64,000 bases of DNA from Pedobacter sp. Leaf250 (GTDB taxonomy: Bacteria; Bacteroidota; Bacteroidia; Sphingobacteriales; Sphingobacteriaceae): positions 112,175 to 176,174 of the forward strand of contig NZ_CAKLBU010000011.1 of NCBI RefSeq assembly GCF_920984735.1, in the 5' to 3' direction. The position numbers and the translations under genes are program-made. Positions 18,961 through 29,059 of this stretch are shown piece by piece; the first letter of the stretch is position 1, and the number at the start of each line of letters is the position of its first letter. The notes beneath the pieces are model-generated. The model did no database searches and was not told the DNA's origin. It saw nothing but the letters and a program-made list of their open reading frames with translations.

Positions 18961-20154
18961 CTACCCAAACGCTGGAATCTCTCCAACAATCACTTTATTT
19001 TTAACTTTCTCTTTATCTTCTTTTGCTATTGCGCCTGCATTTTCTTCCACATCTCTGCTTACACTCAATATAATCCCAAAAGCTACGCTGGTGAAAATCA
19101 TTGAGGTACCGCCCATACTCACTAAAGGAAGTGGCACACCGGTTACGGGTCCTAAACCAACTGCTACAGCCATGTTGGCAAAAGCCTGAATGGTTAAACT
19201 AAAACTTAATCCAGCTGCCAGCAACGCCCCAAACGCCTTGGGGGCTCGGGTTACTATTTTAATACATCGATATAAAAGCACCAGGTAAAGTACCATGATT
19301 ATAATTCCTCCCATTGTTCCCCATTCTTCAATAATAATGGCGAAAATAAAATCGGAATACGGGTGTGGTAGGAAATTCCGTTGTGTACTATTACCTGGCC
19401 CTTTACCAAAAACCCCTCCAGTGGCCAACGCAATTTTTGCCTGATCTGCCTGAAAAGTTTTATCTGAATGTTGCATTTCCGGATGGATGAACGTATTGAT
19501 CCGCGACATATAAGTTTTTCTCCTCGGACCGAGAAAGAACACGAATAATAACAATACAAATCCGCCGGCGCAAACAATTGCAATCTGCTTAATACTGATA
19601 CGACCTATAATTAAAAGCAAAATACTTACACCAAAAAGCATCAGCGCTGTTGATAAATTAGCCAAAGCAATTAAAACGAAAACAACACAAACAGAGCCCA
19701 TAATGGGAACGAATGATTCTTTTACGTTTTTAATATTTTCTTGCTTTTTAGTTAACATCCTTGCCAAAAAAGTGATCAATGCCAATTTTGCTAAATCGGA
19801 GGTTTGAAATGTTAATCCAATCACTGGTATTTTCACCCAACGTGATGCATCGTTTAAGTTAGTACCAAAAATCAGCGTGTATACCAAAAGCGGAATGGTT
19901 ACAATCATCAAAATTTTCGAGATACCAGCATAGTACCGATAATCAAGCAAATGGGCTATGTAGATCATTCCAATACCCATTAAAACGAAAATCAGGTGCT
20001 TGGTTAAAAGCAATTTTTCTACCGCTTCGCCTTTTTTATAAGCTAAAGTTCCTGTTGCACTGTAAACAGCCATTACAGATATAAGCGAAAGCAGGATGAT
20101 GATTAACCAGATCCATCTATCGCCTTTTGTTTTATTAAGTAGTGCTTGGAACAT
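18961..20154 (-). CDS. ftsW: Lipid II polymerase FtsW (SEDS family)
   Basis: 397 residues with about ten membrane helices. SEDS glycosyltransferase that polymerises septal peptidoglycan together with FtsI. The family features are visible: a conserved GNSTQRNFLPHPYSDFIFAIIIEEWG region (around residues 258-283) and VTGVPLPLVSMGGTS near 338. The cluster position between murD and murG identifies it as FtsW rather than RodA. It starts 15 bp after murD. Confidence 0.95.
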   Translation of the reverse strand: MFQALLNKTKGDRWIWLIIILLSLISVMAVYSATGTLAYKKGEAVEKLLLTKHLIFVLMGIGMIYIAHLLDYRYYAGISKILMIVTIPLLVYTLIFGTNLNDASRWVKIPVIGLTFQTSDLAKLALITFLARMLTKKQENIKNVKESFVPIMGSVCVVFVLIALANLSTALMLFGVSILLLIIGRISIKQIAIVCAGGFVLLLFVFFLGPRRKTYMSRINTFIHPEMQHSDKTFQADQAKIALATGGVFGKGPGNSTQRNFLPHPYSDFIFAIIIEEWGTMGGIIIMVLYLVLLYRCIKIVTRAPKAFGALLAAGLSFSLTIQAFANMAVAVGLGPVTGVPLPLVSMGGTSMIFTSVAFGIILSVSRDVEENAGAIAKEDKEKVKNKVIVGEIPAFG

Positions 20155-20169
20155 CTTTTAAGCCTCCTA

Positions 20170-21561
20170 TTATAATTCTCTAACTGCCGCTTTAAATTGA
20201 TTACCGCGGTCTTCATAATTTTTAAACAAATCGAAACTAGCACATGCCGGAGAGAGTAAAACTGTATCTCCACGCTTTGCTAGGTGAAAAGCAATCTGTG
20301 CTGCTTCATCTGCAGAGAAAGTATTTACAATTACCTCCACATCATCTTCAAAAGCATCGTGAATGCGTTTATTATCTTTGCCTAAACATACAATAGCCTT
20401 TACTTTGCTTTGAACCAAATCTTTAAGCATACCATAATCATTGCCCTTATCAACGCCACCCATAATCAACACCACGTCGGTTGTCATGCTTTCCAACGCA
20501 TACCAAGTTGAGTTAACATTTGTAGCTTTACTATCGTTGATAAAATCAATTCCTGAAATTTTGGCCACATGCTCTAACCTGTGCTCAATATTCTTGAAAT
20601 TGCCCATGCTTTCGCGGATGGTGTCATTTCTTAACTCTAAAACTTTAGCTACAATGCCCGAAGCCATAGAGTTATAAATGTTGTGCTTGCCTTGTAGGGC
20701 TAAATCTGAAATAGACATGGTTAGTTCGTTATTTGGTTCTGTAAGGATGTGGATAGTTTGCTCGGTTAAGTATGCACCGTTTTCAACTGTTTTCACAATC
20801 GAAAAAGGATATGTTTTAGCCAAAGGCTGGGTATTTTTTAATGCTTTAATGCTTTCTTCATCGTCGGCGCAATAAATAAAAACATCATTTGCTTTTTGAT
20901 TTTGGATAATCCGCATTTTCGATGCAGCATAATTTTCTAATTTATAATCGTACCGATCTAAATGATCGGGGGTAATATTTAAAAGGACAGCGATATCAGC
21001 TTTGAACCGGAACATATCATCAAGCATAAAACTTGAGATTTCCAACACATAATAATCAAAGTTTTCTGTAGCCACTTGAGCTGCGAAGCTATGTCCGATA
21101 TTTCCTGCCAAACCCACATTTAAACCTGCATTTTTTAAGATGTGATAGGTAAGCAAACTGGTTGTCGATTTACCATTCGATCCGGTAATGCAAATCATTT
21201 TCGCATTGGTATAACGACCAGCAAATTCAATTTCTGAAACCACGGGAATACCTTTGTCAACCAATTTTTGAACAATTGGAGCTGTTGCTGGAATCCCCGG
21301 ACTTTTAATTACCTCTGTTGCGTTTAGGATTAAATCTTCGGTATGTTGTTGCGATTCGAAAGAAATATTAAGTGCTTCTAAAGCTGATTTGTATTTATCT
21401 GAAATAATTCCAAAATCAGACACAAAAACCTCAAATCCTTTCAATTGAGCTAGTTTTGCAGCACCTACACCGCTTTCACCAGCACCCAAAATAACCACAC
21501 GGCCCTGCCCTTCCATTTCTGGCTGGATGTTGCTTAATGTATTATTTTGGTTTGTGCTCAT
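20170..21561 (-). CDS. murD: UDP-N-acetylmuramoyl-L-alanine-D-glutamate ligase
   Basis: 463 residues from the ATG at 21561 (MSTNQNN); an in-frame ATG at 21597 adds 12 residues and is less likely. It adds D-Glu to the muropeptide. Motifs are the N-terminal VVILGAGESGVGAAKLA, the ATP loop CITGSNGKSTTS and LLNITPDHLDRY, with the C-terminal FINDSKATN segment. Order and length are normal for the family. Confidence 0.96.
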   Translation of the reverse strand: MSTNQNNTLSNIQPEMEGQGRVVILGAGESGVGAAKLAQLKGFEVFVSDFGIISDKYKSALEALNISFESQQHTEDLILNATEVIKSPGIPATAPIVQKLVDKGIPVVSEIEFAGRYTNAKMICITGSNGKSTTSLLTYHILKNAGLNVGLAGNIGHSFAAQVATENFDYYVLEISSFMLDDMFRFKADIAVLLNITPDHLDRYDYKLENYAASKMRIIQNQKANDVFIYCADDEESIKALKNTQPLAKTYPFSIVKTVENGAYLTEQTIHILTEPNNELTMSISDLALQGKHNIYNSMASGIVAKVLELRNDTIRESMGNFKNIEHRLEHVAKISGIDFINDSKATNVNSTWYALESMTTDVVLIMGGVDKGNDYGMLKDLVQSKVKAIVCLGKDNKRIHDAFEDDVEVIVNTFSADEAAQIAFHLAKRGDTVLLSPACASFDLFKNYEDRGNQFKAAVREL

Positions 21562-21744
21562 TATTATTAGTATCAAGTAGTGAGTATCAAGTATCAATTA
21601 TCAAGACTGAACCTGACTACTACTACAATTTTATTTAATCTTATTTATCAGTTAATTTTCTATTTATTACCCCAAGTATCTTAGTTCGTCTAAGACTGGG
21701 GATTTGGCTTGTTTAACTTTTAACCTTATACTTTTAACTTTCTT

Positions 21745-22992
21745 CTATCTCAATTTCAAGGTTACTATCGTAATAATGGCCAACATTATTCCAATAATCC
21801 AGAACCGTGTTACAATTTTTGCTTCGTGATAACCTTTCTTTTGATAATGGTGATGTAGCGGAGACATTAAAAATATTCTTCGCCCTTCCCCAAATCGTTT
21901 TTTCGTGTACTTAAAATACGATACCTGCATAATCACCGAAACCAGTTCTACCAGGAATACACCACATAAAACTGGGATCAAAAGCTCTTTACGAATCATT
22001 AAAGCAAATGATGCGATAATACCGCCAATGGCTAAACTTCCGGTATCGCCCATAAAAATTTGAGCTGGGTAAGAGTTGTACCAAAGAAAACCTACGCAAG
22101 AACCCACGAAAGCACCCGCAAAAATCAGCAGCTCCCCAGAATTTGGGATATACATAATATTTAAATAATCAGCCATTACGGTATTACCCGATACATAAGC
22201 CAAAATACCTAGCGTGATACCTATAATTGCAGAAGTTCCTGTAGCTAAACCATCAATACCATCGGTAATGTTGGCTCCATTGGATACCGCAGTGATAATA
22301 AAAACCGTAAAAAGGATGAACACCAAAAATGCATATTTCTGATAATCGCCACCTAAAAACTTAAATACCTTTGCATAATCGAACTCATTATTTTTATAAA
22401 AAGGTATATTGGTTTTAGTCGATTTTACATCTTGTGTATAATAGAATGTTTCTCCTTTTTGGCGCAATACCATTGGTACAGTTGAAGTTGGTTTAACATC
22501 ATCTTGAACAGTTTCACGGACAACAATATTAGGATGAAAGTACATGGTACAGCCTACTATTAAACCTAAACCCACCTGACCAACAACCTTAAAACGACCA
22601 GCTAAACCTTCTTTGTTTTTTTTAAATACCTTGATGTAGTCATCAAGAAAACCAACAGCACCCATCCAAACTGTAGTTATAATCATTAAGATTACATATA
22701 CGTTTGAGATATTTGCAAATAGCAAGGTTGGAATTAAGATACCCAGCAAAATAATGATACCACCCATTGTAGGCGTGCCTTGTTTTTGCATCTGTCCTTC
22801 TAAACCTAAATTCCTAACCGTTTCACCAACTTGTTTTTTATGAAGAAAATCGATCAATCTTCGTCCGTATACTGTGGTAATTACCAAAGAAAGGATAATA
22901 GAAATTGAGGCACGGAAGGTAATGTATTGGAACAACCTTAAACCAGGAATATCGTAATGCTTATGCAGGTATTCAAATAATAAATATAACAT
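21745..22992 (-). CDS. mraY: Phospho-MurNAc-pentapeptide transferase
   Basis: 415 residues, about ten membrane helices. It makes lipid I on undecaprenyl phosphate. Family motifs are present: GTPTMGG near 75, [12 protein letters not shown] near 117, [22 protein letters not shown], and the HHHYQKKG loop near the end. It is longer than the E. coli enzyme (360) because of an insert around 170-225, typical of Bacteroidota. Its ATG overlaps the murE stop (TAATG). Confidence 0.97.
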   Translation of the reverse strand: MLYLLFEYLHKHYDIPGLRLFQYITFRASISIILSLVITTVYGRRLIDFLHKKQVGETVRNLGLEGQMQKQGTPTMGGIIILLGILIPTLLFANISNVYVILMIITTVWMGAVGFLDDYIKVFKKNKEGLAGRFKVVGQVGLGLIVGCTMYFHPNIVVRETVQDDVKPTSTVPMVLRQKGETFYYTQDVKSTKTNIPFYKNNEFDYAKVFKFLGGDYQKYAFLVFILFTVFIITAVSNGANITDGIDGLATGTSAIIGITLGILAYVSGNTVMADYLNIMYIPNSGELLIFAGAFVGSCVGFLWYNSYPAQIFMGDTGSLAIGGIIASFALMIRKELLIPVLCGVFLVELVSVIMQVSYFKYTKKRFGEGRRIFLMSPLHHHYQKKGYHEAKIVTRFWIIGIMLAIITIVTLKLR

Positions 22993-24449
22993 TAGCTGTT
23001 TGGGTTAAGTTGTTCAATTAAAATTTCTTTATCATCAAAATGGTTCCTAACACCATTAATTTCCTGATATTTTTCATGGCCTTTGCCAGCCACCAAAATG
23101 ATATCTCCGCTTTGCGCTAAATGGCAAGCTGTTCTTATCGCCTCTTTCCTATCTAAAATGGATAATGTTTTACGTTTATTGGTTGGCGAAACGCCAGCTT
23201 CCATATCTGTTATAATCGACTGCGCATCTTCTGTTCTTGGATTATCAGAAGTTAAAATCACTTTATCGCTCCAATCGCATGCCACCTGTGCCATAATCGG
23301 ACGTTTGGTTTTATCGCGATCTCCACCACAACCAATTACCGTAATTACCTGTTCGGTACCTTTGCGAATATTGGCGATGGTACTCAATACATTTTGCACA
23401 GCATCGGGTGTGTGCGCATAATCTACAATTCCAATAATTTTATTTGGAGATGTAATATAATCGAAACGCCCTTCAGCACCGGTTAAGCGGCTCAATAAGG
23501 TTAAAACCTTCAATTTATCTTGTTCTAAAAGGATTGCTGTACCATAAACCGCCAACAAATTATAAGCGTTAAATGTGCCTACCAATTTGAAGAATACCTC
23601 TTCATTATCGATATCTAAATGCAAGCCACTGAATTGGTTTTCGATAATTTTGGCTTTAAAATCTGCCAATTGTTTAAGCGCATAAGTTTTTTTATGGGCT
23701 TTAGTATTTTGCAGCATCACCATACCATTTTTATCGTCGATGTTGGTGAGTGCAAAGGCAGATTTCGGCAAAACATCAAAAAAAGCCTTTTTAGCTTTCA
23801 AATAAGTATCAAAGGTTTTATGAAAATCTAAATGATCGTGTGTGATGTTTGAAAATACGGCTCCAGAAAAATTCAGTCCTTCAATACGGTGTTGAGAAAC
23901 CGCATGAGAACTCACTTCCATAAAGCAATAATCGCAACCAGCATCAACCATATCACGCAATAATTGATTTAAAGCAATTGGATTTGGCGTAGTATGCGTG
24001 GCTACAACAGCTTTATCATTGATATAATTTTCAACTGTTGATAAGAGACCCGTTTTATAACCTAAATCTTTAAATAACTTAAATAAAATGGTAGCAATTG
24101 TGGTTTTACCATTAGTTCCGGTAATGCCGATCAACTTTAAATCGTTTGATGGATTACCAAAATAATTACCTGCCATGATACCCAATGCAACTGAAGTATT
24201 TTCTACTTTGATGTAGGTGACTGTAAAATCGTGTACTTCAGGTAAATTTTCACAAATGATTACGGCAGCACCTTGTGCAATGGTTTGTTCGATAAATTGA
24301 TGTCCATCTGCAAGGGTACCAACTACAGCGAAGAAAACATCGTTTCTACTTACCTTACGAGAATCAAAGTTTAGGCTGTTGATTTCCCTATCGGTTTTTC
24401 CAACCAATTCTTTAATCGTGATGCCATAAAGTAAATCCTGTAATTGCAT
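22992..24449 (-). CDS. murE: UDP-MurNAc-tripeptide synthetase (meso-DAP adding)
   Basis: 485 residues. It adds the third amino acid of the stem peptide. The ATP loop [14 protein letters not shown] and [11 protein letters not shown] are present. [11 protein letters not shown] carries the DNPR signature that selects meso-diaminopimelate, in agreement with the Gram-negative lineage and the dapA gene upstream. Stop overlaps the mraY start. The 90-bp gap to ftsI contains a 15-bp direct repeat (TTTTGAATGAGTGAA twice near 24470-24499). Confidence 0.97.
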   Translation of the reverse strand: MQLQDLLYGITIKELVGKTDREINSLNFDSRKVSRNDVFFAVVGTLADGHQFIEQTIAQGAAVIICENLPEVHDFTVTYIKVENTSVALGIMAGNYFGNPSNDLKLIGITGTNGKTTIATILFKLFKDLGYKTGLLSTVENYINDKAVVATHTTPNPIALNQLLRDMVDAGCDYCFMEVSSHAVSQHRIEGLNFSGAVFSNITHDHLDFHKTFDTYLKAKKAFFDVLPKSAFALTNIDDKNGMVMLQNTKAHKKTYALKQLADFKAKIIENQFSGLHLDIDNEEVFFKLVGTFNAYNLLAVYGTAILLEQDKLKVLTLLSRLTGAEGRFDYITSPNKIIGIVDYAHTPDAVQNVLSTIANIRKGTEQVITVIGCGGDRDKTKRPIMAQVACDWSDKVILTSDNPRTEDAQSIITDMEAGVSPTNKRKTLSILDRKEAIRTACHLAQSGDIILVAGKGHEKYQEINGVRNHFDDKEILIEQLNPNS

Positions 24450-24539
24450 GCTATTTAATTTTTGAATGAGTGAATTTTGAATGAGTGAATGTGTTCGTCA
24501 ATCGCAACATTCTATCAGTCAGTCATTCTTTCATTTCTT

Positions 24540-26654
24540 CTAATTTAACTCTATCTGTACACCTAATCCTTTTCCAACTTTTGTTCCTGCCGCGATGGAT
24601 TGTGCTGTAACTTTTCCAGACCCTATCACTTTCGTTTTCAAACCAGCATTTCCCAAAAGATAAAGCGCATCTTTCAAACCCATCCCTGATACATTTGGCA
24701 TTACACCTTTACGTTCTGTATTTTCTTGGAAAACCTCTCCAGCACTCGTATCAACAATATTGTAATATTCTGATTTTGAAGCGAAAAGTGGCTTGAAACC
24801 AAAAGCTTTATATACTTTTTGAGTGGCTTTGCTTTGTCCAGCTTTTGTTGGTGGATTGCCTGTACTGCCTACCAAACGGGTTGGCACATCGTTATACATC
24901 TGCATATCACTTGCATAAATACGATCGGCAATTTCGCGGAAAACTGGTCCTGATACCGTAGCACCATAATATGCACCTTTAGGATCATTAATTACCACGA
25001 TGAGCGAATATTTAGGTTTATCAGCAGGAAAATAACCTACAAAAGAGGCCTGATATTGTTTGTTTGCTTTGTAACCTTTGTTTGCATCAGCCACCTGTGC
25101 AGTGCCTGTTTTACCGGCAATTTTATAAAGTGGATTATAAACAACGTTTTTTCCACTTCCTTCCGTAACCACACCTTCAAGCATCTTCTTGATTTTGCTC
25201 AATGTAACTTCCGAACAAATTTGATCGTTAATTACCCTTGCTTTAAACTGTTCAATCGGATTACCAAGTCTTCTAATTTCTTTCACGAAAATTGGTGCAA
25301 CATACTTTCCATTATTTGCTACAGCATTATAAAAAGAAAGCATTTTTAATGGCGTTAATTGCATCTCATAACCATAAGCCATTTGCGGCAACGTCATATT
25401 TTTATTCCAGCTTTTATTGGTTTTTGGATTCTTAACCACAGGCCTTGCCTCACCCGGAATCTGCAGACCCATTTTCTCATTCAAATGCCAGTCATATAAA
25501 TGATTGGTAAACTTTATTGGATCTGCTCCATAATGCATATTAATCAGTTTAGCGATTGCTGCATTTGATGATTCCTCAAAAGCTCTCTTCACTGTAACGG
25601 TCTCAATTTTTGGGTGAGAATCTGTAATTAATTTGCCTGGAATTTGGTAATAACCTGTTCCGATCATAGTATTGGTATCCACCAGTTTATCTTCAATTAA
25701 AGCCATGTAAGAGGCCAATTTAAAGGTAGATCCTGGATCCTGATTACCAGCGATGGCATAATTAAATTTCTCCTTGTAAACGCCTTCTTCGATTTTAGAG
25801 AAATTTGCCACTGCCCTAACCTCACCAGTTGCAACCTCCATCAAAATTGCAGTGCCATGATCGGCTTTCATTGCGATCAATTGTTTCTCCAATGCATTCT
25901 GTGTCAAATCCTGCATATTGATGTCGATGGTAGAAATGATGTCTGCACCATCTTTTGGCGCTACTTCAGCTTCTTCATTAACAGGAATATAAACGCCGCC
26001 AGCTATACGCTGCATTAATCTTTTTCCGGTTTCTCCGTTGATATACTCTTTGTAAGCACCTTCCAAACCAACACCATTTGCTACGTTCTCATTTTTATAA
26101 CCAATGGTACGGGCAGCCAGCGCCTGAAAAGGCAAAATCCTTTTATTTTGCTGAACAGCGATTAATCCACCACTAAATTTTCCAATATTATATAAAGGGA
26201 AAGTTCGAATGGTTTTTAAATCAGAGTAACCCACTTTACGGTGAATTAACAAATACCGGGCACTATCCTGGCGACCTTTTCTTAAGTAACGGGCATAATC
26301 TTTAGCCGTTTTATCTTGAAAAATTTGCGCTAATTTGAGGCCCAGGGAATCAACTTTTTCGTTAAAAACTTTATCATCGGCAATCCCACCTGCATACATA
26401 TCCATACGCAATTCGTACTCCGGCACAGAGGTAGCCAATAAACTGCCATCATTTGAGTATATGTTGCCACGAGTAGCTTCAACATTTACATAACGCGTTG
26501 AAAGACTATCTGCCATGGCCCGCCATTTTTTACCTTGCACAAACTGCACCTGACCCAGACGCAGAAATACCGCAAAAGCAAAAAGCACAATTAAGCCAAA
26601 TGCCAGATATACACGAAGCAAGATGTTTGCCCTAATATTCATCGCTTTTAACAA
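24540..26654 (-). CDS. ftsI: Septal peptidoglycan transpeptidase FtsI (PBP3-like, with PASTA domain)
   Basis: 704 residues from the first ATG; 26642 (MNIRANILL) is an alternative start. Bitopic class B penicillin-binding protein: membrane helix about 10-30, pedestal domain, then the transpeptidase with SxxK in GSTFKL (near 312), SxN in ESSNAAIAK (near 364) and KTG in IAGKTGTAQVA (near 515). A single PASTA domain ends the protein (VMPNVSGMGLKDAL...), an arrangement more like SpoVD than E. coli FtsI. It overlaps the ftsL-like gene by 23 bp, so translation is probably coupled. Confidence 0.95.
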   Translation of the reverse strand: MLKAMNIRANILLRVYLAFGLIVLFAFAVFLRLGQVQFVQGKKWRAMADSLSTRYVNVEATRGNIYSNDGSLLATSVPEYELRMDMYAGGIADDKVFNEKVDSLGLKLAQIFQDKTAKDYARYLRKGRQDSARYLLIHRKVGYSDLKTIRTFPLYNIGKFSGGLIAVQQNKRILPFQALAARTIGYKNENVANGVGLEGAYKEYINGETGKRLMQRIAGGVYIPVNEEAEVAPKDGADIISTIDINMQDLTQNALEKQLIAMKADHGTAILMEVATGEVRAVANFSKIEEGVYKEKFNYAIAGNQDPGSTFKLASYMALIEDKLVDTNTMIGTGYYQIPGKLITDSHPKIETVTVKRAFEESSNAAIAKLINMHYGADPIKFTNHLYDWHLNEKMGLQIPGEARPVVKNPKTNKSWNKNMTLPQMAYGYEMQLTPLKMLSFYNAVANNGKYVAPIFVKEIRRLGNPIEQFKARVINDQICSEVTLSKIKKMLEGVVTEGSGKNVVYNPLYKIAGKTGTAQVADANKGYKANKQYQASFVGYFPADKPKYSLIVVINDPKGAYYGATVSGPVFREIADRIYASDMQMYNDVPTRLVGSTGNPPTKAGQSKATQKVYKAFGFKPLFASKSEYYNIVDTSAGEVFQENTERKGVMPNVSGMGLKDALYLLGNAGLKTKVIGSGKVTAQSIAAGTKVGKGLGVQIELN

Positions 26655-27054
26655 TTATTTTTTTTGGTGGTTCAATTAATTCTTTTATCCCAAGGGTATC
26701 TACTTTTTTAGCTACTTCTGTTAATTTACTTTTAAACATCAGCTCTGCTTTTAAAGATTTATACTCCCATCTTAATTCTTTTACTTCTTTATTTAACTTA
26801 TCTATACTGCGTACATTATTTACTGCGAAATGGCTGTTAGCAATGTAAATCATTCCTAAAAAGGCCAAAAAACACAAATAAGGCAAAGCATCTGTTGCCG
26901 CTTCTTTTGATACCAATCCATCGTTAAATAACTTGCTGATGAATGAATTGCTATCCATTTTCTCTTCTGCCGTTTTCGGCTTTTTAGGCGCAGCTTTCAA
27001 CTCCGGTTCAGGCCCAATCTCCTCTTCTTCTATCTCTTCCCTGAACTTGTTCAT
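26632..27054 (-). CDS. ftsL: FtsL-like cell division protein
   Basis: 140 residues. Acidic/basic cytoplasmic N-terminus (~50 residues), one membrane helix near 58-76 (ALPYLCFLAFLGMIYIANS), then a periplasmic coiled coil (about 85-125, LNKEVKELRWEYKSLKAELMF). That topology and the slot between rsmH and ftsI match FtsL. Sequence conservation of FtsL is low, so topology and synteny carry the call. It overlaps rsmH by 4 bp (ATGA). Confidence 0.85.
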   Translation of the reverse strand: MNKFREEIEEEEIGPEPELKAAPKKPKTAEEKMDSNSFISKLFNDGLVSKEAATDALPYLCFLAFLGMIYIANSHFAVNNVRSIDKLNKEVKELRWEYKSLKAELMFKSKLTEVAKKVDTLGIKELIEPPKKIIVKSDEY

Positions 27055-27956
27055 ATCTTTTCTGCTATTCTAAGTTTCGCACTACGAGCCCTATTATTTT
27101 GCGCTATTTCTTCATCGGTAGCAATGATGGCTTTACGCGTAATCACGTTGAATGGCTTTTGTTGATTTCCGAAGAAATCTTTATCTACTTCACCCTGAAA
27201 TTTGCCTTTAGCCATAAAATTCTTTACCGGCCGATCTTCTAACGAATGATAAGACATCACCACTAAATGACCTCCAGGTTTTAAAACCTCGGATGCTTGC
27301 TGAAGAAAATCTTCTAAAACCTGTATCTCTGCATTCACTTCAATACGCAAAGCCTGAAAAACCTGAGCCAAATATTTATTCTCTTTTCCTTTCGGGATAT
27401 ATTCCGAAATGGCAACTTTCAGACTATCGATGTCTGTAAATGGTTTATCCAAACGTGATGTAACAATGGCCCGAGCCAAAGATTTCGCATTTTTCACCTC
27501 ACCATAAATACCGAAAAGCTTATGCAATTTATCTTCAGAATAAGTGTTTAACACCTGCGCTGCAGTAAGATCGCGGTGTTGATCCATACGCATATCCAAG
27601 TCGGCGTTTGAACGGATTGAAAATCCACGCTCTGGAACATCAAACTGATGAGAGGAAACACCAAGATCAGCCAAAATACCATCAACCTGCCTAAAACCTT
27701 TTAATCGAAGGTTATTTTTAAGAAAGCCAAAATTTTGATCGATGAATATGAAACGATCATCAGATGGAATATTTGCCTGCGCATCAGGATCTTGATCGAA
27801 AGCAATCAATTTACCATTCGAACCAAGGTGTTTTAAAATTTCTTTAGAATGGCCACCGCCACCAAAAGTAACATCAACATAAACACCATCAGGTTTGATG
27901 TTTAATCCTTCGATACACGGCTGAAGCATTACTGGAACATGGTAATTATTCGCCAT
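27051..27956 (-). CDS. rsmH: 16S rRNA (cytosine1402-N4)-methyltransferase
   Basis: 301 residues from ATG 27956 (MANNYHVPVML). A longer frame to 28100 would run deep into mraZ. AAGGAGGTG, a near-perfect Shine-Dalgarno, precedes the chosen ATG and decides the start. It methylates C1402 of 16S rRNA. SAM-binding VDVTFGGGGHSKEIL and GILADLGVSSHQFD are typical, as is the C-terminal NNRARSAKLRIAE. The start overlaps the end of mraZ by 11 bp. Confidence 0.96.
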   Translation of the reverse strand: MANNYHVPVMLQPCIEGLNIKPDGVYVDVTFGGGGHSKEILKHLGSNGKLIAFDQDPDAQANIPSDDRFIFIDQNFGFLKNNLRLKGFRQVDGILADLGVSSHQFDVPERGFSIRSNADLDMRMDQHRDLTAAQVLNTYSEDKLHKLFGIYGEVKNAKSLARAIVTSRLDKPFTDIDSLKVAISEYIPKGKENKYLAQVFQALRIEVNAEIQVLEDFLQQASEVLKPGGHLVVMSYHSLEDRPVKNFMAKGKFQGEVDKDFFGNQQKPFNVITRKAIIATDEEIAQNNRARSAKLRIAEKI

Positions 27957-28413
27957 CAGCACCTCCTTTCTTGTCGCCCATAACTTTTTGAGCCAAGCTG
28001 GCGAAGTTTGCAGGAACATCGTCAAAAATATCTTCGTACGATTTTTTATCCCAAACCTCAATGCGATCCAATTGGCAAGCCAAAACCAAATCGCTTCCAA
28101 TACCTGCGTATTCTACCAAAGATTTAGGCAACAACACGCGACCAGCTGCATCAAGCGAAAGCTCGGTTGCACCACGGGTAAAGGCTCTTACAAATCTTCT
28201 GTTTTCTTCGTCGTAGATATTTAGTTTGGCAAGATCAGCCACTACAGCATCCCAAACATTTTTTGGATAGATAACCAGATTTTTTTCGAAACCACGGTTA
28301 ATGATAAGCCCCTCATTCTCTGCATTAGGCAATTGTTTCTTAAGCGCAGCAGGTACCATAAGGCGTCCCTTTGCGTCAAGTTTACAATCAAATTCTCCTA
28401 AAAGTTGGGTCAT
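27946..28413 (-). CDS. mraZ: Transcriptional regulator MraZ
   Basis: 155 residues. Two AbrB-like half-domains are visible, each with the DxxGR signature: LDAKGRLMVPAALK (about 12-25) and LDAAGRVLLPKSLV (about 88-101). MraZ is a ring-forming DNA-binding protein that represses its own dcw operon in E. coli by binding short GTGG repeats. Three such repeats lie just upstream here (28457-28482). First gene of the cluster. Confidence 0.96.
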   Translation of the reverse strand: MTQLLGEFDCKLDAKGRLMVPAALKKQLPNAENEGLIINRGFEKNLVIYPKNVWDAVVADLAKLNIYDEENRRFVRAFTRGATELSLDAAGRVLLPKSLVEYAGIGSDLVLACQLDRIEVWDKKSYEDIFDDVPANFASLAQKVMGDKKGGADGE

Positions 28414-28456
28414 AGTGGTCTTTACACTTTTTATCTAGTGTAAAAGTAAAGAGTTC

Positions 28457-28482
28457 TACCACTTTTTACCACTTTTTACCAC
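28457..28482 (-). promoter_or_regulatory. MraZ-box-like triple direct repeat upstream of mraZ
   Basis: On the minus strand GTGGTAAAAA, GTGGTAAAAA and GTGGTA follow each other with an exact 10-bp period, about 45 bp before the mraZ ATG. The E. coli MraZ operator is also three TGGG-type repeats with 10-bp period, so this is very probably the autoregulatory site. A 9-bp inverted repeat (TTTACACT/AGTGTAAA, 28421-28444) lies between it and the ATG. Confidence 0.8.
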
Positions 28483-28489
28483 AAAAAAG

Positions 28490-28498
28490 TTTTCCACA
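28490..28498 (+). promoter_or_regulatory. DnaA-box-like site upstream of mraZ
   Basis: TTTTCCACA matches TTWTNCACA. It is the same 9-mer as in the ftsA-ftsZ gap and lies next to the MraZ repeats. A single short match; significance uncertain. Confidence 0.35.
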
Positions 28499-28775
28499 TC
28501 TTTTTTGTTACATTTTGAAGCTAGAATAGCCTTCTTTCAGACTATAAAAATCACATTTCAAACACTTTACGTATTGGTTTATAGGCGTTTCGACGGTAAG
28601 TGTCTTGCTCTCCCATCATGCTTAGCAAAGCTAATGAAGTAATGATGGATAATTGCAATTTGTTCTTAACATATCAAGATCAGAGATTATATCATATAAA
28701 ACTTAAGATCAATTAATATCGAATCAACATATTGAATTTAATGCATATAATCATGATGATTGAATAGAGGAAATA

Positions 28776-29049
28776 GTCATCGAATAAATATCAGCGTTGT
28801 TGCCTTACTTAATAAATGACAAAGAAGAGATGAGCAAATAATCGGATGAATATTAACGTTGAGCAAATATTTATCGACGACTAAAAATATAAATAGTCAT
28901 CGGATGAATACTATCGCTATTGCCATATTCATCCGATGACTACAAAAAGATGATTAAATAGGATTACTCTAAATTTAATCCAATGATTAAATAGATAGAA
29001 TAATGTCATCGGATGAATACCAGCGCTATGCCAATATTCAGCCGATGAT
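28776..29049. repeat. Cluster of four related imperfect palindromes downstream of pgk
   Basis: Copies at 28776-28820 (degenerate), 28841-28882 (degenerate), 28896-28940 (best: GTCATCGGATGAATA and TATTCATCCGATGAC as perfect 15-bp arms) and 29005-29049. Loops also resemble each other (CTATCGCTATTGCCA, CCAGCGCTATGCCA, TCAGCGTTGTTGCC), so these are copies of one REP-like element and not independent hairpins. The last copy lies 10 bp after the pgk stop and may end its transcript. Bases 28500-28775, between this cluster and mraZ, hold no gene that I can see. Confidence 0.8.
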
Positions 29050-29059
29050 TAGGAAAAAG

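Noticed and set aside
27957..28100. 48-residue N-terminal extension of RsmH
   Set aside because: It lies wholly inside mraZ, and a near-perfect ribosome binding site precedes the ATG at 27956.
28776..29049. Repeated units that might look like a CRISPR array
   Set aside because: Only four diverged copies, each an imperfect palindrome, with irregular spacing and no cas genes.
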